Positions 39,238-48,735 are shown, counted from the stretch's first letter. The stretch is 61,175 nt of DNA from Bacteroides reticulotermitis JCM 10512 (GCF_000517545.1 NZ_BAIV01000034.1:1-61175), one strand, 5' to 3'. Notes: generated by a model not told the origin, from the sequence alone. A program made the numbers and translations.

Positions 39238-39283
39238 AAAGCAGCTCACATGTCCGTTTCAAGACTGTGTGAGCCGCTTTTTT
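39238..39283 (+). terminator. Stem-loop terminator in the region before the capsule locus
   Basis: AAAGCAGCTCACA (39238-39250) pairs with TGTGAGCCGCTTT (39268-39280) with one mismatch, followed by further T. No gene directly precedes it, which suggests an unrecognised transcript ends here. Confidence 0.65.
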
Positions 39284-39804
39284 GGTCTCAATCAGCAGGT
39301 TAATTACCTCTTCAAAAATTAACCCTAAATAAACTCATTATTTACCTGTTTTATACATTTGGTTTTATCCGGCGTTTACCCTATAATGTTGCTCTATCGC
39401 CCGCCAGTAGGGTGTTTCAGCGTTTTTCTCTCCCACCCAGTTGTGTCGGTTTCGTCTAGGGGGATACAATCCTTTGATATTCCAGACTAACTACCGCGAA
39501 ATATGGGGAAATATCTATTGATATTTGTTTGAAGAAGTCTGAGCTGACTAAGCAAACCAAACTCAAATAACAGAATTATTCTTACGTTAGAAAACTTGTA
39601 TTTTCTAATTGTTTTACTTGTATATTTTATAGATACGATATATATTTCTGTAACTTCTTAGACGCAGGGGCGTATTTAGGTGTTTTTAGCAAATATAGCT
39701 GTACTTCAGTGACTCGGTAGATGACGTTTTACATGGTTTGATATATTATTACGATATTTTTTGAAAAAGAAGGTCTTTGTATGTTTTAAATCAGGTATTT
39801 TATC

Positions 39805-39812
39805 TATCTTTG
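39805..39812 (+). promoter_or_regulatory. -7 promoter box of the capsule locus
   Basis: TATCTTTG matches TAnnTTTG and lies 28 bases before the upxY start. GACGTTTTACAT (39723-39734) is nearly repeated as GACGTTTAACAT (39814-39825) on either side, a possible regulatory repeat. Confidence 0.6.
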
Positions 39813-39839
39813 CGACGTTTAACATCCGTTGCCTGAAAA

Positions 39840-40448
39840 GTGCCGGATCTAATTGGGGACAAAAAAGTGATTTTAATAAATAATAAGTCATTAGATGCTT
39901 CGCCTAGCAATGGGACAGGGGAAGGCGTAGCGTGCTCTAAACACTGGTATGTAGCTTATGTGCGTATACATCATGAGAAGAAAGTATCAGAGCATTTGGA
40001 GAGAATGGGGATTAAAAGTTTCGTACCTATACAGCAGGAACTCCGGCAGTGGAGTGACCGGCGTAAGCTTATCGACAAAGTTGTTCTGCCGATGATGGTT
40101 TTCGTATATGCTGATCCGAAAGAACGCAGGGAAGTGTTAACCATTTCCACGGTCAGTCGTTTCATGGTGATGCGTGGTGAAAGTACTCCGGCAGTTATTC
40201 CCGATGAACAAATGGATCGTTTCCGCTTCATGCTCAATCATTCGGAAGAGTCTGTGAGTATGGTCGATGTTCCGTTGATACACGGAGAAGAGGTTCGTGT
40301 TATCAAAGGACCGCTAAAAGGACTGGTTGGTGAGTTTGTCACCGAAGGGGGAAAGAGTAAAATTGTTATTCGTCTTAACATGTTAGGTTGTGCCTGTGTT
40401 GACATACCACTGGGTTATGTAGAACCTATCAGAGAAAAAAGGGGGTAA
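39840..40448 (+). CDS. upxY: UpxY-family capsule transcription antiterminator (NusG-like)
   Basis: UpxY proteins are locus-specific NusG relatives that keep RNA polymerase from stopping in the leader of their own capsule operon. The NGN domain starts at HWYVAYVRIHHEKKVSEHL near residue 36, and a C-terminal KOW segment reads EEVRVIKGPLKGLVGEF. The frame opens with GTG at 39840; the first 33 residues before the NGN domain are not conserved-looking, so the start may lie further in. It is followed after 2 bases by upxZ, the order typical of Bacteroides capsule loci. Confidence 0.92.
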   Translation: MPDLIGDKKVILINNKSLDASPSNGTGEGVACSKHWYVAYVRIHHEKKVSEHLERMGIKSFVPIQQELRQWSDRRKLIDKVVLPMMVFVYADPKERREVLTISTVSRFMVMRGESTPAVIPDEQMDRFRFMLNHSEESVSMVDVPLIHGEEVRVIKGPLKGLVGEFVTEGGKSKIVIRLNMLGCACVDIPLGYVEPIREKRG

Positions 40449-40450
40449 GA

Positions 40451-40813
40451 ATGGAGAATTCAACTGACTCGCTGCAAGACAAACTAGACAGTTTGTATCA
40501 TACCGCTAATGCATTACTACATCCTACAGCTGATGGTGACTGTATCTATGTAGATGATTTTGCTTGTTTGAATCAAGCTATTCACGAGCAAATAAATACA
40601 CTGTATCCTTACCGGGGCAAAACGGCAGATGAAGAAGCTGCACTGTGCTTAGCCCTTTTGATGGGGTATAGTGTTTCTTTATACGCCAATCCGGATGATG
40701 AAGCCAAAAAACAAGTTGTTTTGGAGCGATCACGTGAGGTGTTGACTATTCTGCCATCATCACATTTAAAAGATCAATTACTCGCAGTGTGTAACGAATA
40801 CGAGAATATTTAA
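40451..40813 (+). CDS. upxZ: UpxZ-family capsule regulator
   Basis: This 120-residue acidic, mostly helical protein sits directly behind upxY. UpxZ proteins inhibit UpxY proteins of other capsule loci, so that one capsule is made at a time. Assignment rests on position, size and overall character (short polar helices, an ending of the type LLAVCNEYENI) more than on a motif. Confidence 0.82.
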   Translation: MENSTDSLQDKLDSLYHTANALLHPTADGDCIYVDDFACLNQAIHEQINTLYPYRGKTADEEAALCLALLMGYSVSLYANPDDEAKKQVVLERSREVLTILPSSHLKDQLLAVCNEYENI

Positions 40814-40936
40814 TATTTAGTTAACTGCAGTTAAGCAATTGGTTCTTCTTGTTGAATATTTTAATAGACTTAGACTTTTTACAGCTATTTCTTTATGGGG
40901 AATTTTGTAATATAACATTTATTGGGGAAACAAACA

Positions 40937-42871
40937 ATGAAACACAAATTGGAATCAATCATTCGCTATTTAACCAAAAACTATTTTAGTTATTGGTTTA
41001 TATTGGGGGTAGATGTATTTATTGCTGTGACTTGTACATTGATAGCCTATCTTGGTATTTATCATGTTGTGGGTTTATCGGCTATGCGTCATAATTTACT
41101 TGAGATACTCGCAGTGTCGATAGTTGGTAGTGTACTTGGGATTGTTATCTTTCATACTTACCGGAATACCATTCGTTTTTCACAATTGAAAGAGTTATGG
41201 GCTTTAATGGGAGCTGCTTTTCTTAAAGTTGCCTGCATCGCTATTGTACTTTGGAATTTTCTGCCAAGTGAAAGTACAACTGATGCTCAAAAAGTTGTTT
41301 TTATACTTTTTGATAGTATGTTGACTTTTATATTGATGGTAGGATTTCGTATTTTGTTAGTCCTCATTTATGAGTTTTTGCTGAGTTTCATGAGCAAAAG
41401 GAATATACGCTTGCTTATTTACGGAGTTGATGAGAAAAGTGTCTCTTTGAAACTCCGTTTAACACAAGGCGATCATTTTAAAGTGGTAGGTTTTTATCGA
41501 TACGGGAATAGTGATTCCCTTCGCCGCATTTCCGGCTTACCTGTTTATTCTTTCAAGGACGAAATCTCTTTCTATACTTTAGTACGAAAAAAATGTATTC
41601 AGGGTATTCTATTTGCATATTATGAGGATACACGAGCCGAAGAAGGACGCTTGCTTCAATATTGCAAGACCTATAAAGTCAAGACGCTGATTGCTCCTAC
41701 TATCAGTGAAGCCGATGCCAATGGACACTTTCACCAATGGGTACGTCCAATTAAAATAGAAGATTTATTGGGACGTACTGAGATTCAAATCAATATGGAA
41801 GAAGTGATGACCGAATTCTATAATAAAGTCGTTTTGGTTACCGGTGCTGCAGGTAGTATTGGCAGTGAACTATGTCGGCAATTGGCACAAATGCACATTC
41901 GTACATTAGTCATGTTCGACTCCGCCGAATCTCCTTTGCACTATCTTCGTTTGGAATTTGAGAAAGAATATCCGGATCTTAAATTTATTCCGGTTATTGG
42001 TGATGTACGGGTAAAAGAGCGTTTACGCATGGTGTTTGAGACTTATCGTCCACAAATCGTGTTTCACGCTGCCGCATATAAGCATGTTCCGTTGATGGAG
42101 GAAAATCCTTGCGAAGCGGTACTTGTCAATGTGATAGGTTCATGTCAGGTAGCTGATACGGCTTTGGCATATGGGGCCGAAAAGATGATCATGATTTCTA
42201 CCGACAAAGCAGTCAATCCAACCAATGTAATGGGGTGCTCGAAACGTTTGGCAGAAATCTATATACAGAGTTTGGGATGTGCTATTCATGAGGGTAAAGT
42301 GAAAGGTCATACAAATTTTATCACTACCCGCTTTGGTAACGTATTGGGTAGTAATGGTTCTGTTATTCCCCGCTTTAAAGAACAAATTGAGAATGGAGGA
42401 CCGGTAACAGTCACTCATCCTGAGATTATACGTTTTTTCATGACTATTCCCGAAGCATGCCGTTTAGTGATGGAAGCTGCTACCATGGGACGAGGCAATG
42501 AAATCTTTGTATTCGAAATGGGTAAACCCGTGAAAATTGTGGACTTAGCAAAACGAATGATCGAACTTGCAGGATTTAAGCCTGATGAAGATATAGAGAT
42601 TCAGTTTACAGGATTGCGGCCCGGAGAGAAACTTTACGAGGAAGTTCTGAGTAATGATGAAAATACGATTCCAACAGGGAATAAGAAAATAAAGATGGCC
42701 AAAGTACGTCATTACGAATATTCGGATATTCTGGATAGGTATGCAGAGTTTGAAAGATTGTCTCGTGAAGTGAAAATAATCGATACGGTTAGACTAATGA
42801 AAGAAGTCGTACCGGAGTTTAAGTCAGAAAACTCTCCTAGGTTCGAGAAGTTGGATAGTTATCGTCCCTAA
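40937..42871 (+). CDS. Membrane CapD/FlaA1-type nucleotide-sugar 4,6-dehydratase
   Basis: The 644-residue protein has about four N-terminal membrane helices (residues 15-140), a CoA-binding-like middle domain and a C-terminal SDR domain. VLVTGAAGSIGSELCRQL near residue 297 is the NAD-binding loop, and MISTDKAVNPTNVMG near residue 420 replaces the usual YxxxK with the extended-SDR dehydratase signature. Relatives remove water from UDP-GlcNAc to give the 4-keto-6-deoxy sugar, which the aminotransferase at 56103 could aminate. ATG at 40937 is preferred over the upstream TTG. The 123-base gap before it holds nothing evident. Confidence 0.9.
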   Translation: MKHKLESIIRYLTKNYFSYWFILGVDVFIAVTCTLIAYLGIYHVVGLSAMRHNLLEILAVSIVGSVLGIVIFHTYRNTIRFSQLKELWALMGAAFLKVACIAIVLWNFLPSESTTDAQKVVFILFDSMLTFILMVGFRILLVLIYEFLLSFMSKRNIRLLIYGVDEKSVSLKLRLTQGDHFKVVGFYRYGNSDSLRRISGLPVYSFKDEISFYTLVRKKCIQGILFAYYEDTRAEEGRLLQYCKTYKVKTLIAPTISEADANGHFHQWVRPIKIEDLLGRTEIQINMEEVMTEFYNKVVLVTGAAGSIGSELCRQLAQMHIRTLVMFDSAESPLHYLRLEFEKEYPDLKFIPVIGDVRVKERLRMVFETYRPQIVFHAAAYKHVPLMEENPCEAVLVNVIGSCQVADTALAYGAEKMIMISTDKAVNPTNVMGCSKRLAEIYIQSLGCAIHEGKVKGHTNFITTRFGNVLGSNGSVIPRFKEQIENGGPVTVTHPEIIRFFMTIPEACRLVMEAATMGRGNEIFVFEMGKPVKIVDLAKRMIELAGFKPDEDIEIQFTGLRPGEKLYEEVLSNDENTIPTGNKKIKMAKVRHYEYSDILDRYAEFERLSREVKIIDTVRLMKEVVPEFKSENSPRFEKLDSYRP

Positions 42872-42930
42872 AAGACGTATAGGTAAAGCCATCGTAAAAT
42901 AGAGTTATTTGTTGCTGCAATACAATTTGT

Positions 42931-43058
42931 GATTATGTACAGTAACTCGGATTTTGAAAGATTCTTTATTCGCTACAAAGCAGAAGCCTTTCCGGTGCGA
43001 ATCGATACAGAAAATAATCTTTAGCAACAAGATCCGTATAACTTGTTTGAAAAATAAC
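42931..43058 (+). pseudogene. Remnant of an IS66-type transposon tnpA gene (5' flank copy)
   Basis: The stretch encodes MYSNSDFERFFIRYKAEAFP, the N-terminus of the small first gene of Bacteroides IS66-type elements, then breaks down; PYNLFEK is recoverable in another frame before it ends. 42931-42993 matches 58008-58070 at 59 of 63 bases in the same orientation. It lies between the dehydratase and the AT-rich cassette. Confidence 0.75.
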
Positions 43059-43093
43059 ACAAAGAGTTTATAATCTTATAAAAATATACAGAC

Positions 43094-44404
43094 ATGAATA
43101 TTGCTATAGTAGGAACAGGTTATGTTGGTCTTGTATCAGGAGCATGTTTTTCTGATATGGGTATTAGTGTGACTTGCGTAGACGTTGATGAGAGAAAGAT
43201 TGAAAACCTCAAAAATGGAATAATTCCAATATACGAACCTGGGCTTGAAGAAATGGTTCATAAAAACGTAAAAGCAGGACGGCTGAAATTCTCTACTAAT
43301 CTTGCAGAAGTCCTCGATGATGTAGAAGTTGTTTTCAGTGCGGTAGGTACACCGCCAGACGAAGATGGTTCGGCTGATTTAAAGTACGTTCTTGCTGTAG
43401 CAAAAAATATAGGTGAAAATATAAAAAAATATACTGTTGTAGTAACTAAGTCCACAGTGCCAGTTGGTACTGCTAAAAAAGTAAAAGCAACAATTCAGGC
43501 AGAACTTGACAAACGTGGCGAGCAAGTTGAATTTGACGTTGCGAGTAATCCTGAATTCTTAAAGGAAGGAGCAGCTATCAAAGACTTTATGTCTCCAGAC
43601 CGTGTTGTAGTTGGGGTTGAGTCTGACAAAGCAAGAAGGCGAATGGCTCGTCTTTACAAGCCTTTTATGCTTGTAAATGACCGTTTAATATTTACGGACA
43701 TACCATCTGCTGAAATGATTAAATACGCAGCTAACTCTATGCTTGCGACACGTATTAGCTTTATGAATGACATCGCAAACCTTTGTGAATTGGTAGGTGC
43801 AGATGTGAATATGGTTCGCAAAGGTATTGGTACAGATACTCGCATTGGAAAGAAATTTCTTTATGCTGGTTGTGGATATGGTGGAAGCTGTTTTCCTAAA
43901 GATGTGAAGGCTCTTATAAAGACTGCACAAAAAGTTGGTTATGAGATGGAAGTTCTACAGGCTGTAGAATCTGTAAACGAAAAACAGAAATCAGTTCTAT
44001 TCAACAAATTGATGAATCGCTTTAATGGTGATATTAAAGGTAAAACTGTTGCTATGTGGGGACTTGCTTTCAAACCTGAAACTGATGATATGCGTGAAGC
44101 ACCTGCATTGGTTTTGATAAATAAAATTATTAGAGCAGGTGGTTTTGTTAGGGTATATGACCCCATTGCAATGCCTGAATGCCAACGTCGTATCGGTGAT
44201 AAAGTAACATATTGCAAAGATATGTATGAAACAGCTATAGATGCAGAAGCACTTCTACTTGTAACTGAATGGAAGGAATTCAGAATGCCAAGCTACCCTG
44301 TCCTAGCAAAAGCTATGGTGAATAAAGTCATCATTGACGGTCGTAACATCTATGATGCAAAAGAAGTTGCAGAAAACGGGTTTGAATATTATAAAATTGG
44401 ATAA
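43094..44404 (+). CDS. ugd: UDP-glucose 6-dehydrogenase
   Basis: This 436-residue enzyme oxidises UDP-glucose to UDP-glucuronate with two NAD. MNIAIVGTGYVGLVSGACF is the N-terminal nucleotide-binding motif; TKSTVPVGT near residue 117 and EFLKEGAAIKDFMSPDRVVVG near residue 155 are family signatures. GCGYGGSCFPKDV near residue 258 holds the catalytic Cys. It points to an acidic capsule sugar. It is the first gene of the AT-rich cassette. A GDP-mannose or UDP-ManNAc dehydrogenase is less likely given the pattern of motifs. Confidence 0.9.
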   Translation: MNIAIVGTGYVGLVSGACFSDMGISVTCVDVDERKIENLKNGIIPIYEPGLEEMVHKNVKAGRLKFSTNLAEVLDDVEVVFSAVGTPPDEDGSADLKYVLAVAKNIGENIKKYTVVVTKSTVPVGTAKKVKATIQAELDKRGEQVEFDVASNPEFLKEGAAIKDFMSPDRVVVGVESDKARRRMARLYKPFMLVNDRLIFTDIPSAEMIKYAANSMLATRISFMNDIANLCELVGADVNMVRKGIGTDTRIGKKFLYAGCGYGGSCFPKDVKALIKTAQKVGYEMEVLQAVESVNEKQKSVLFNKLMNRFNGDIKGKTVAMWGLAFKPETDDMREAPALVLINKIIRAGGFVRVYDPIAMPECQRRIGDKVTYCKDMYETAIDAEALLLVTEWKEFRMPSYPVLAKAMVNKVIIDGRNIYDAKEVAENGFEYYKIG

Positions 44405-44524
44405 AGTCTAGTTATAACTATTGATGTAATTTCGCAGTATTAGAATGTCTTATTTATTTAATAAAAGACAATTCTGGTAATAGTCGTTAGCTATGTTTTA
44501 ATAACTATAAAAATATATCACTAA

Positions 44525-45276
44525 ATGAATATCGGAATAATTATTCAGGCTCGAATGGGTTCGGTTCGTCTGCATGGAAAAATTTTAAAGAAATTTTATG
44601 GAGAAGAAACTCTTATTGAGGTTCTTCTCAATAATCTACATAAAGTGGAAGGAACAAAAGTTATTGTTGCTACATCAGTAAATGAAAACAATGACGACCT
44701 TGAAACTTTTCTTCTTAATAAAGGTGAACTCGTTTATCGTGGCTCAGAGAATGATGTACTAGACCGTTTTATTAGAGCAGCAGAGGCTAATAATGTTGAT
44801 GGCATCATCCGCATCTGTTCTGACAATCCATTTATGGACTGGCGCGGAATAACAGAACTAATTCAGAAGGCTAAGGTTAGTGATGCTGATTATATTGGCT
44901 TCCGTATTAACGATAAGCTTCTATTCTTACCCATTTTGGCTTCTGGGGTGAATATGTAACCTTGGATGCTCTAAAACGCGTAGCATTTGCCACAGAAGAG
45001 GGGACACTTGCTCACGAGCATGTTACCTATCATATATACAATCATCCTAATGAGTATAAATGCGAATGGATTGTGTGCCCTGTTTATCTTCAGAATCGCA
45101 ATGACATCCGTCTGACTGTTGACACATTGGATGATCTCATAAATGCTACCAAGGTATATTCTGATCTAAAGGCACAGAATGACAATTTTGTTCTTCAAGA
45201 TGTTGTAAGCTACTTAGATGCACATGAGGATATTAAACAATCAATGCTAAAAAATATAACTCAAAATAACAAGTGA
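44525..45276 (+). pseudogene. SpsF/NeuA-like cytidylyltransferase, with one frameshift
   Basis: The N-terminal IIIQARMGSVRLHGKILK is the nucleotide-binding motif of the SpsF/CMP-sugar synthetase group (usual form QARMGSTRLPGK). A missing C near 44918 (AAGCTTCT for AAGCCTTCT) splits it into frames ending at 44959 and starting at 44962; repair restores NDKPSILTHFGFWGEYVTLDALKRV and 250 residues. Since a sialate-synthase-like gene follows 6 bases later, it is probably the CMP-nonulosonate synthetase of this module. Confidence 0.78.
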
Positions 45277-45282
45277 TAAGAA

Positions 45283-46332
45283 ATGATAACTAAAGGTCAA
45301 ACTTACATTATTGGAGAGATTGGGCAGAATCACAATGGTTCAGTTGATATCGCAAAGCTTATTGTAGAACTCATAGCACGTCCTGTTCACGAAGATGTTT
45401 TTGGACTTGATCTTAAACCGATGAATGCCGTTAAGATGACTCGTCGTGACCTTAATGAAGAGTTTACTAACACTCAAATGAATCGTCCATACGAGAATGC
45501 GAACTCATTTGGGAAGACATATGGTGAGCATCGCGCTTTCCTTGAACTAGACGATGATGCACACTTCGAGGTTTACAAGTTTGCAAAAGATAAGGGGCTG
45601 GATTTTGTAGAAACTCTTTGCGCAAAGGGTTGTCTCTCTATGCTTAAGTTGTTCACACCAGATTACTTGAAGGTAGCAAGCCGCGATCTCACGAACCTTC
45701 CCCTACTTGCTTCTATGGCAGAAACAAAAATACCTATAATTTTATCTACAGGTATGGCAGGAAAGAAGGAGTTGGATGATGCGCTTGAAGCCATCACACA
45801 CTATCATGATGAAATTTCAATTCTTCATTGTGTTTCTCAATATCCTACTCATCCAGGCAACTTGAACCTCAATACTATCCGCTATCTTAAAAAGCATTAT
45901 GGACAGTATCGCATAGGTTTCTCTGATCATACTATTGGTATTTCTGCTCCTGCTATTGCTGTTGGAATGGGTGCCGAGATTATAGAGAAGCATATTACCA
46001 TTGATCGTCACATGAAGGGGACAGATCAGCCGGGGTCTTTAGGTCCCGATGGAGTAAATCGTATGGTGCGTGATATCCGAATGGTTGAGCATTGGCTGGG
46101 TACAGAAGATATTTACATCGACAAGAGTGTAGCCGGTTCAAAGGAGAAGCTTGAACGATCAATTGCCTCAAAATATGAAATCAAGGCAGGAGAAGTTATC
46201 ACTAAGGATAAAATACACATGCTTAGTCCAGGTAATGGATTCAAGTGGGCACAAAATGATATGATTATTGGTCATAAAGCGATTAAAGATATTCCTGCAA
46301 ACGAAATCATTTATCAGAACCTCATAGACTAA
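45283..46332 (+). CDS. NeuB-family nonulosonate (sialate/KDN) synthase
   Basis: This 349-residue TIM-barrel enzyme condenses phosphoenolpyruvate with a six-carbon sugar or sugar phosphate. YIIGEIGQNHNGS near the start, LKVASRDLTNLPLL near residue 128, GFSDHTIG near residue 210 and EKHITIDRHMKGTDQ near residue 235 are NeuB signatures. The C-terminal 60 residues form an SAF (antifreeze-like) domain. The start overlaps no gene and the stop overlaps the following phosphatase start. The companion phosphatase suggests the 9-phosphate route; substrate specificity cannot be read directly. Confidence 0.88.
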   Translation: MITKGQTYIIGEIGQNHNGSVDIAKLIVELIARPVHEDVFGLDLKPMNAVKMTRRDLNEEFTNTQMNRPYENANSFGKTYGEHRAFLELDDDAHFEVYKFAKDKGLDFVETLCAKGCLSMLKLFTPDYLKVASRDLTNLPLLASMAETKIPIILSTGMAGKKELDDALEAITHYHDEISILHCVSQYPTHPGNLNLNTIRYLKKHYGQYRIGFSDHTIGISAPAIAVGMGAEIIEKHITIDRHMKGTDQPGSLGPDGVNRMVRDIRMVEHWLGTEDIYIDKSVAGSKEKLERSIASKYEIKAGEVITKDKIHMLSPGNGFKWAQNDMIIGHKAIKDIPANEIIYQNLID

Positions 46333-46847
46333 TGGATAAGAATCTACCAAAACTGATACTTACAGACATCGATGGTGTTTGGACTGATGGAAGTATGTAT
46401 TATGATGCTACTAACATTGAGTTGAAGAAATTTAGCACTTATGATAGTGCAGGTGTTTTATTTGCTCACCATCTTGGAATTCCTGTAGGTATCATCACTG
46501 GCGAAAACACTGAAATAGTTAGACGACGAGCAGAAAAGCTTCAAATAGACTACCTCTACCTTGGTGCTAAAGATAAAGTTGCTATTGCTCTTGAACTATG
46601 TAAAAGAATGGATATCACCCTTGATGAAGTAGCATATATCGGTGATGATTTGAATGATATTAGACTTTTAAAATTGGTTAAATGGTCAGGTGCTCCGTCC
46701 ACAGCTCCTGAGTATATTAAGGTAATTACAAATATTCATTTAACAAAAAAAGGAGGTAATGGTGTATTCCGAGAGTTTGTTGAAACAATTCTAGGAAGCA
46801 ATGTCATTTCAAAAATTATCCATGACGTTTCTCTATTGAACCAATAG
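46332..46847 (+). CDS. KdsC-like HAD phosphatase (probable nonulosonate 9-phosphate phosphatase)
   Basis: This 171-residue HAD-fold protein starts with LILTDIDGVWTDG, where the first Asp is the nucleophile, and has ITGEN near residue 57 and AYIGDDLNDI near residue 99 with the metal-binding Asp pair. The absence of a cap domain matches the tetrameric KdsC group. Its start overlaps the synthase stop, so the two are translationally coupled. With synthase and cytidylyltransferase it makes a complete three-step set (synthase-P, phosphatase, CMP transfer). Confidence 0.88.
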   Translation: MDKNLPKLILTDIDGVWTDGSMYYDATNIELKKFSTYDSAGVLFAHHLGIPVGIITGENTEIVRRRAEKLQIDYLYLGAKDKVAIALELCKRMDITLDEVAYIGDDLNDIRLLKLVKWSGAPSTAPEYIKVITNIHLTKKGGNGVFREFVETILGSNVISKIIHDVSLLNQ

Positions 46848-47082
46848 AGAAACTAGTCCATTAAATTTATGAGAAAGGCAGCCGTAGTCTGTCGGCTGTT
46901 GAAGAATATTTTAATTACTAGAAAAGTTGTATACCAACAGAGGGTTATGTAACTAATAAGACTTTTGCAAGTAAAAGTCCTTCTATTTTTATGTAGAATG
47001 TTTGGTACATGACCGACTAATATAGTGTAATGGTGCCAACAAAACAATATGGCAGCTGTTGAAGCTATTGCAAAGCTATTCT
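46848..47082. other. AT-rich gap after the nonulosonate module
   Basis: No gene is recognised. The phrase GGCTGTTGAAG near 46890 is echoed as GCAGCTGTTGAAG near 47052, which may be chance. Confidence 0.4.
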
Positions 47083-47202
47083 ATGAATAAAATTACCACT
47101 TATGAGTATTTTGTAAATCTACTCGAGAATTACAAGGCATTAAGCGAAGAAGAAAAGCCGGTATTAATGCTATACTATTATGAAAATAATCTTAAAAAAT
47201 AA
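47083..47202 (+). CDS. Small unknown protein in the capsule cassette
   Basis: The frame encodes 39 residues, MNKITTYEYF to ENNLKK, with Tyr, Lys and Glu-rich, probably helical composition and no membrane segment or signal. Codon use resembles the neighbours. It could be a genuine small gene or the remnant of a larger one; no family recognised. Confidence 0.4.
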   Translation: MNKITTYEYFVNLLENYKALSEEEKPVLMLYYYENNLKK

Positions 47203-47290
47203 AATCCATTTATCGCTTCGTAATAAGCAACTGCTTAATATATAAAGTGTTAATTATTATGAATTGTTGCTTTGGACGTTTCCAAATCAT

Positions 47291-48733
47291 ATGTCTTTTG
47301 TAAAAAATAAAATTTTCATATATTTAGTAACACGCTATATTACCTATGGACTACAGTTTGCTTTATCACTTATAATTGCAATACGTCTTGGCCCATACTA
47401 TCTTGGTGTCTATGGTGTTGTGTTGCTTGTTTTAAGCTATTTTACACAAGTTAATTTTGGAATACCACATTCGCTCAATGTGTTGTTGGTGCAGAATAAA
47501 AAAAGTAAAAAAATACAAGATCGATACACCCTTAATTCATTAGTGATATTCACATATCTTAACATTGCTGTTGTAGCTGGAACTATGTTCTTTGCTTTCT
47601 TTGAAAAAGACAAATGGGCTGGTTATGATCTAGGGAAATATTTTCTATTAATTGCTTTTACGGCAGTTTTGACATACTATAATAGTATACTTACTACAGT
47701 TATAAGGTTTCGCAATCAAGTTAATGAATTATCACTTATAGGTACTATCCCTGTAATTGCGAATTTCGCTACTGTTTGGTTCTTTAAAGGGGAGAACTTA
47801 GTAATGAGTCTTACAGTGGTTAATATGTTATCTTGTTTAGTAATCACTTGTATATGCTATTGTAAGGGTGTAATTCCCCAATTTAGTATATCTGACATTA
47901 GTATTAAGCTACAAAAGGTACTAATCAACAAAGGTTTATATTTATTCTTTTATAATTCCAGTTTTTATTTTATTTTGATTGCAGTACGTACTATAATCAG
48001 CGGTAATTACAGTGTTGAGGAATTTGGCTATTTTACATTTTCTTACACTATAGCCAATGCTGTAATGTTAATGCTTGATTCTGTGAACACAATTATATTT
48101 CCTAAAACAATTGATATGCTCTCAAATACGGATAATACAGAAAAAACAGTTGTCTTGGATAAACTCAGAGTCGGATACATTACAACATCACATATGCTTA
48201 TTTACTGTGCCTTAACAGTTTTTCCTCTACTTGTATTGATATTCCCAAAATATGAGCCAGCATTAACATCAATGAATATGATAGCTTTAACTATTCTAAT
48301 GAATACAAATAGCTATGGATATAATACATTGTTGATTGCACAGAATAAAGAAAAGATTTCATCTAGGATTTCAGTTATTGCTTTATTAACAACCATTGCT
48401 ATTGCTCTGTTTTTGGTCTTTATTATACATGTGGAATATTCATTCGTAATTATCTCAACACTTATTTCCTATATGATATTTTCATTGCTTGCAACTTACG
48501 AAGGTAATAAAATATTGAAAGGTCAATGTGATTTTCTTTATACATTAAAGACTTTTTTCCCATTAAAGCTTTTTATTCCGTATTCACTAGCATTAGTAAT
48601 CTCTATAATGAGACTAGAGTGCATTATATTTTTACCGCTATTGATATTTATTATGTTGAATTTCAAAGATTTATATTTCTTAAAAAGAATATTTTCCAAG
48701 ATAGTTAACAATCCCAATATAATTGATTTATAA
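47291..48733 (+). CDS. wzx: O-unit flippase, Wzx type
   Basis: The 480-residue protein has around 12-14 hydrophobic segments with the polysaccharide_synt pattern: basic N-terminus (MSFVKNKIFIYLVTRYITYG), charged loops near residues 75 and 95, and paired helices to the end. Such proteins move undecaprenyl-linked repeat units to the periplasmic face. ATG at 47291 is preferred to an upstream TTG. It ends 3 bases before the polymerase gene, the usual Wzx/Wzy neighbourhood. Confidence 0.85.
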   Translation: MSFVKNKIFIYLVTRYITYGLQFALSLIIAIRLGPYYLGVYGVVLLVLSYFTQVNFGIPHSLNVLLVQNKKSKKIQDRYTLNSLVIFTYLNIAVVAGTMFFAFFEKDKWAGYDLGKYFLLIAFTAVLTYYNSILTTVIRFRNQVNELSLIGTIPVIANFATVWFFKGENLVMSLTVVNMLSCLVITCICYCKGVIPQFSISDISIKLQKVLINKGLYLFFYNSSFYFILIAVRTIISGNYSVEEFGYFTFSYTIANAVMLMLDSVNTIIFPKTIDMLSNTDNTEKTVVLDKLRVGYITTSHMLIYCALTVFPLLVLIFPKYEPALTSMNMIALTILMNTNSYGYNTLLIAQNKEKISSRISVIALLTTIAIALFLVFIIHVEYSFVIISTLISYMIFSLLATYEGNKILKGQCDFLYTLKTFFPLKLFIPYSLALVISIMRLECIIFLPLLIFIMLNFKDLYFLKRIFSKIVNNPNIIDL

Positions 48734-48735
48734 AT

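Larger units (their letters stand above)
38935..39839. other. Gene-poor stretch upstream of the capsule locus
   Basis: Apart from the hairpin at 39238-39283, a TAATTTTG promoter-like box near 38982-38989 and the upxY promoter at 39805, I see no gene here. A short perfect stem (TTAGAAAA, 39587-39594, with TTTTCTAA, 39601-39608) is also present. Part may be an untranslated leader or the remains of lost genes. I looked for, and did not find, the pair of long inverted repeats that would flank an invertible capsule promoter. Confidence 0.5.
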
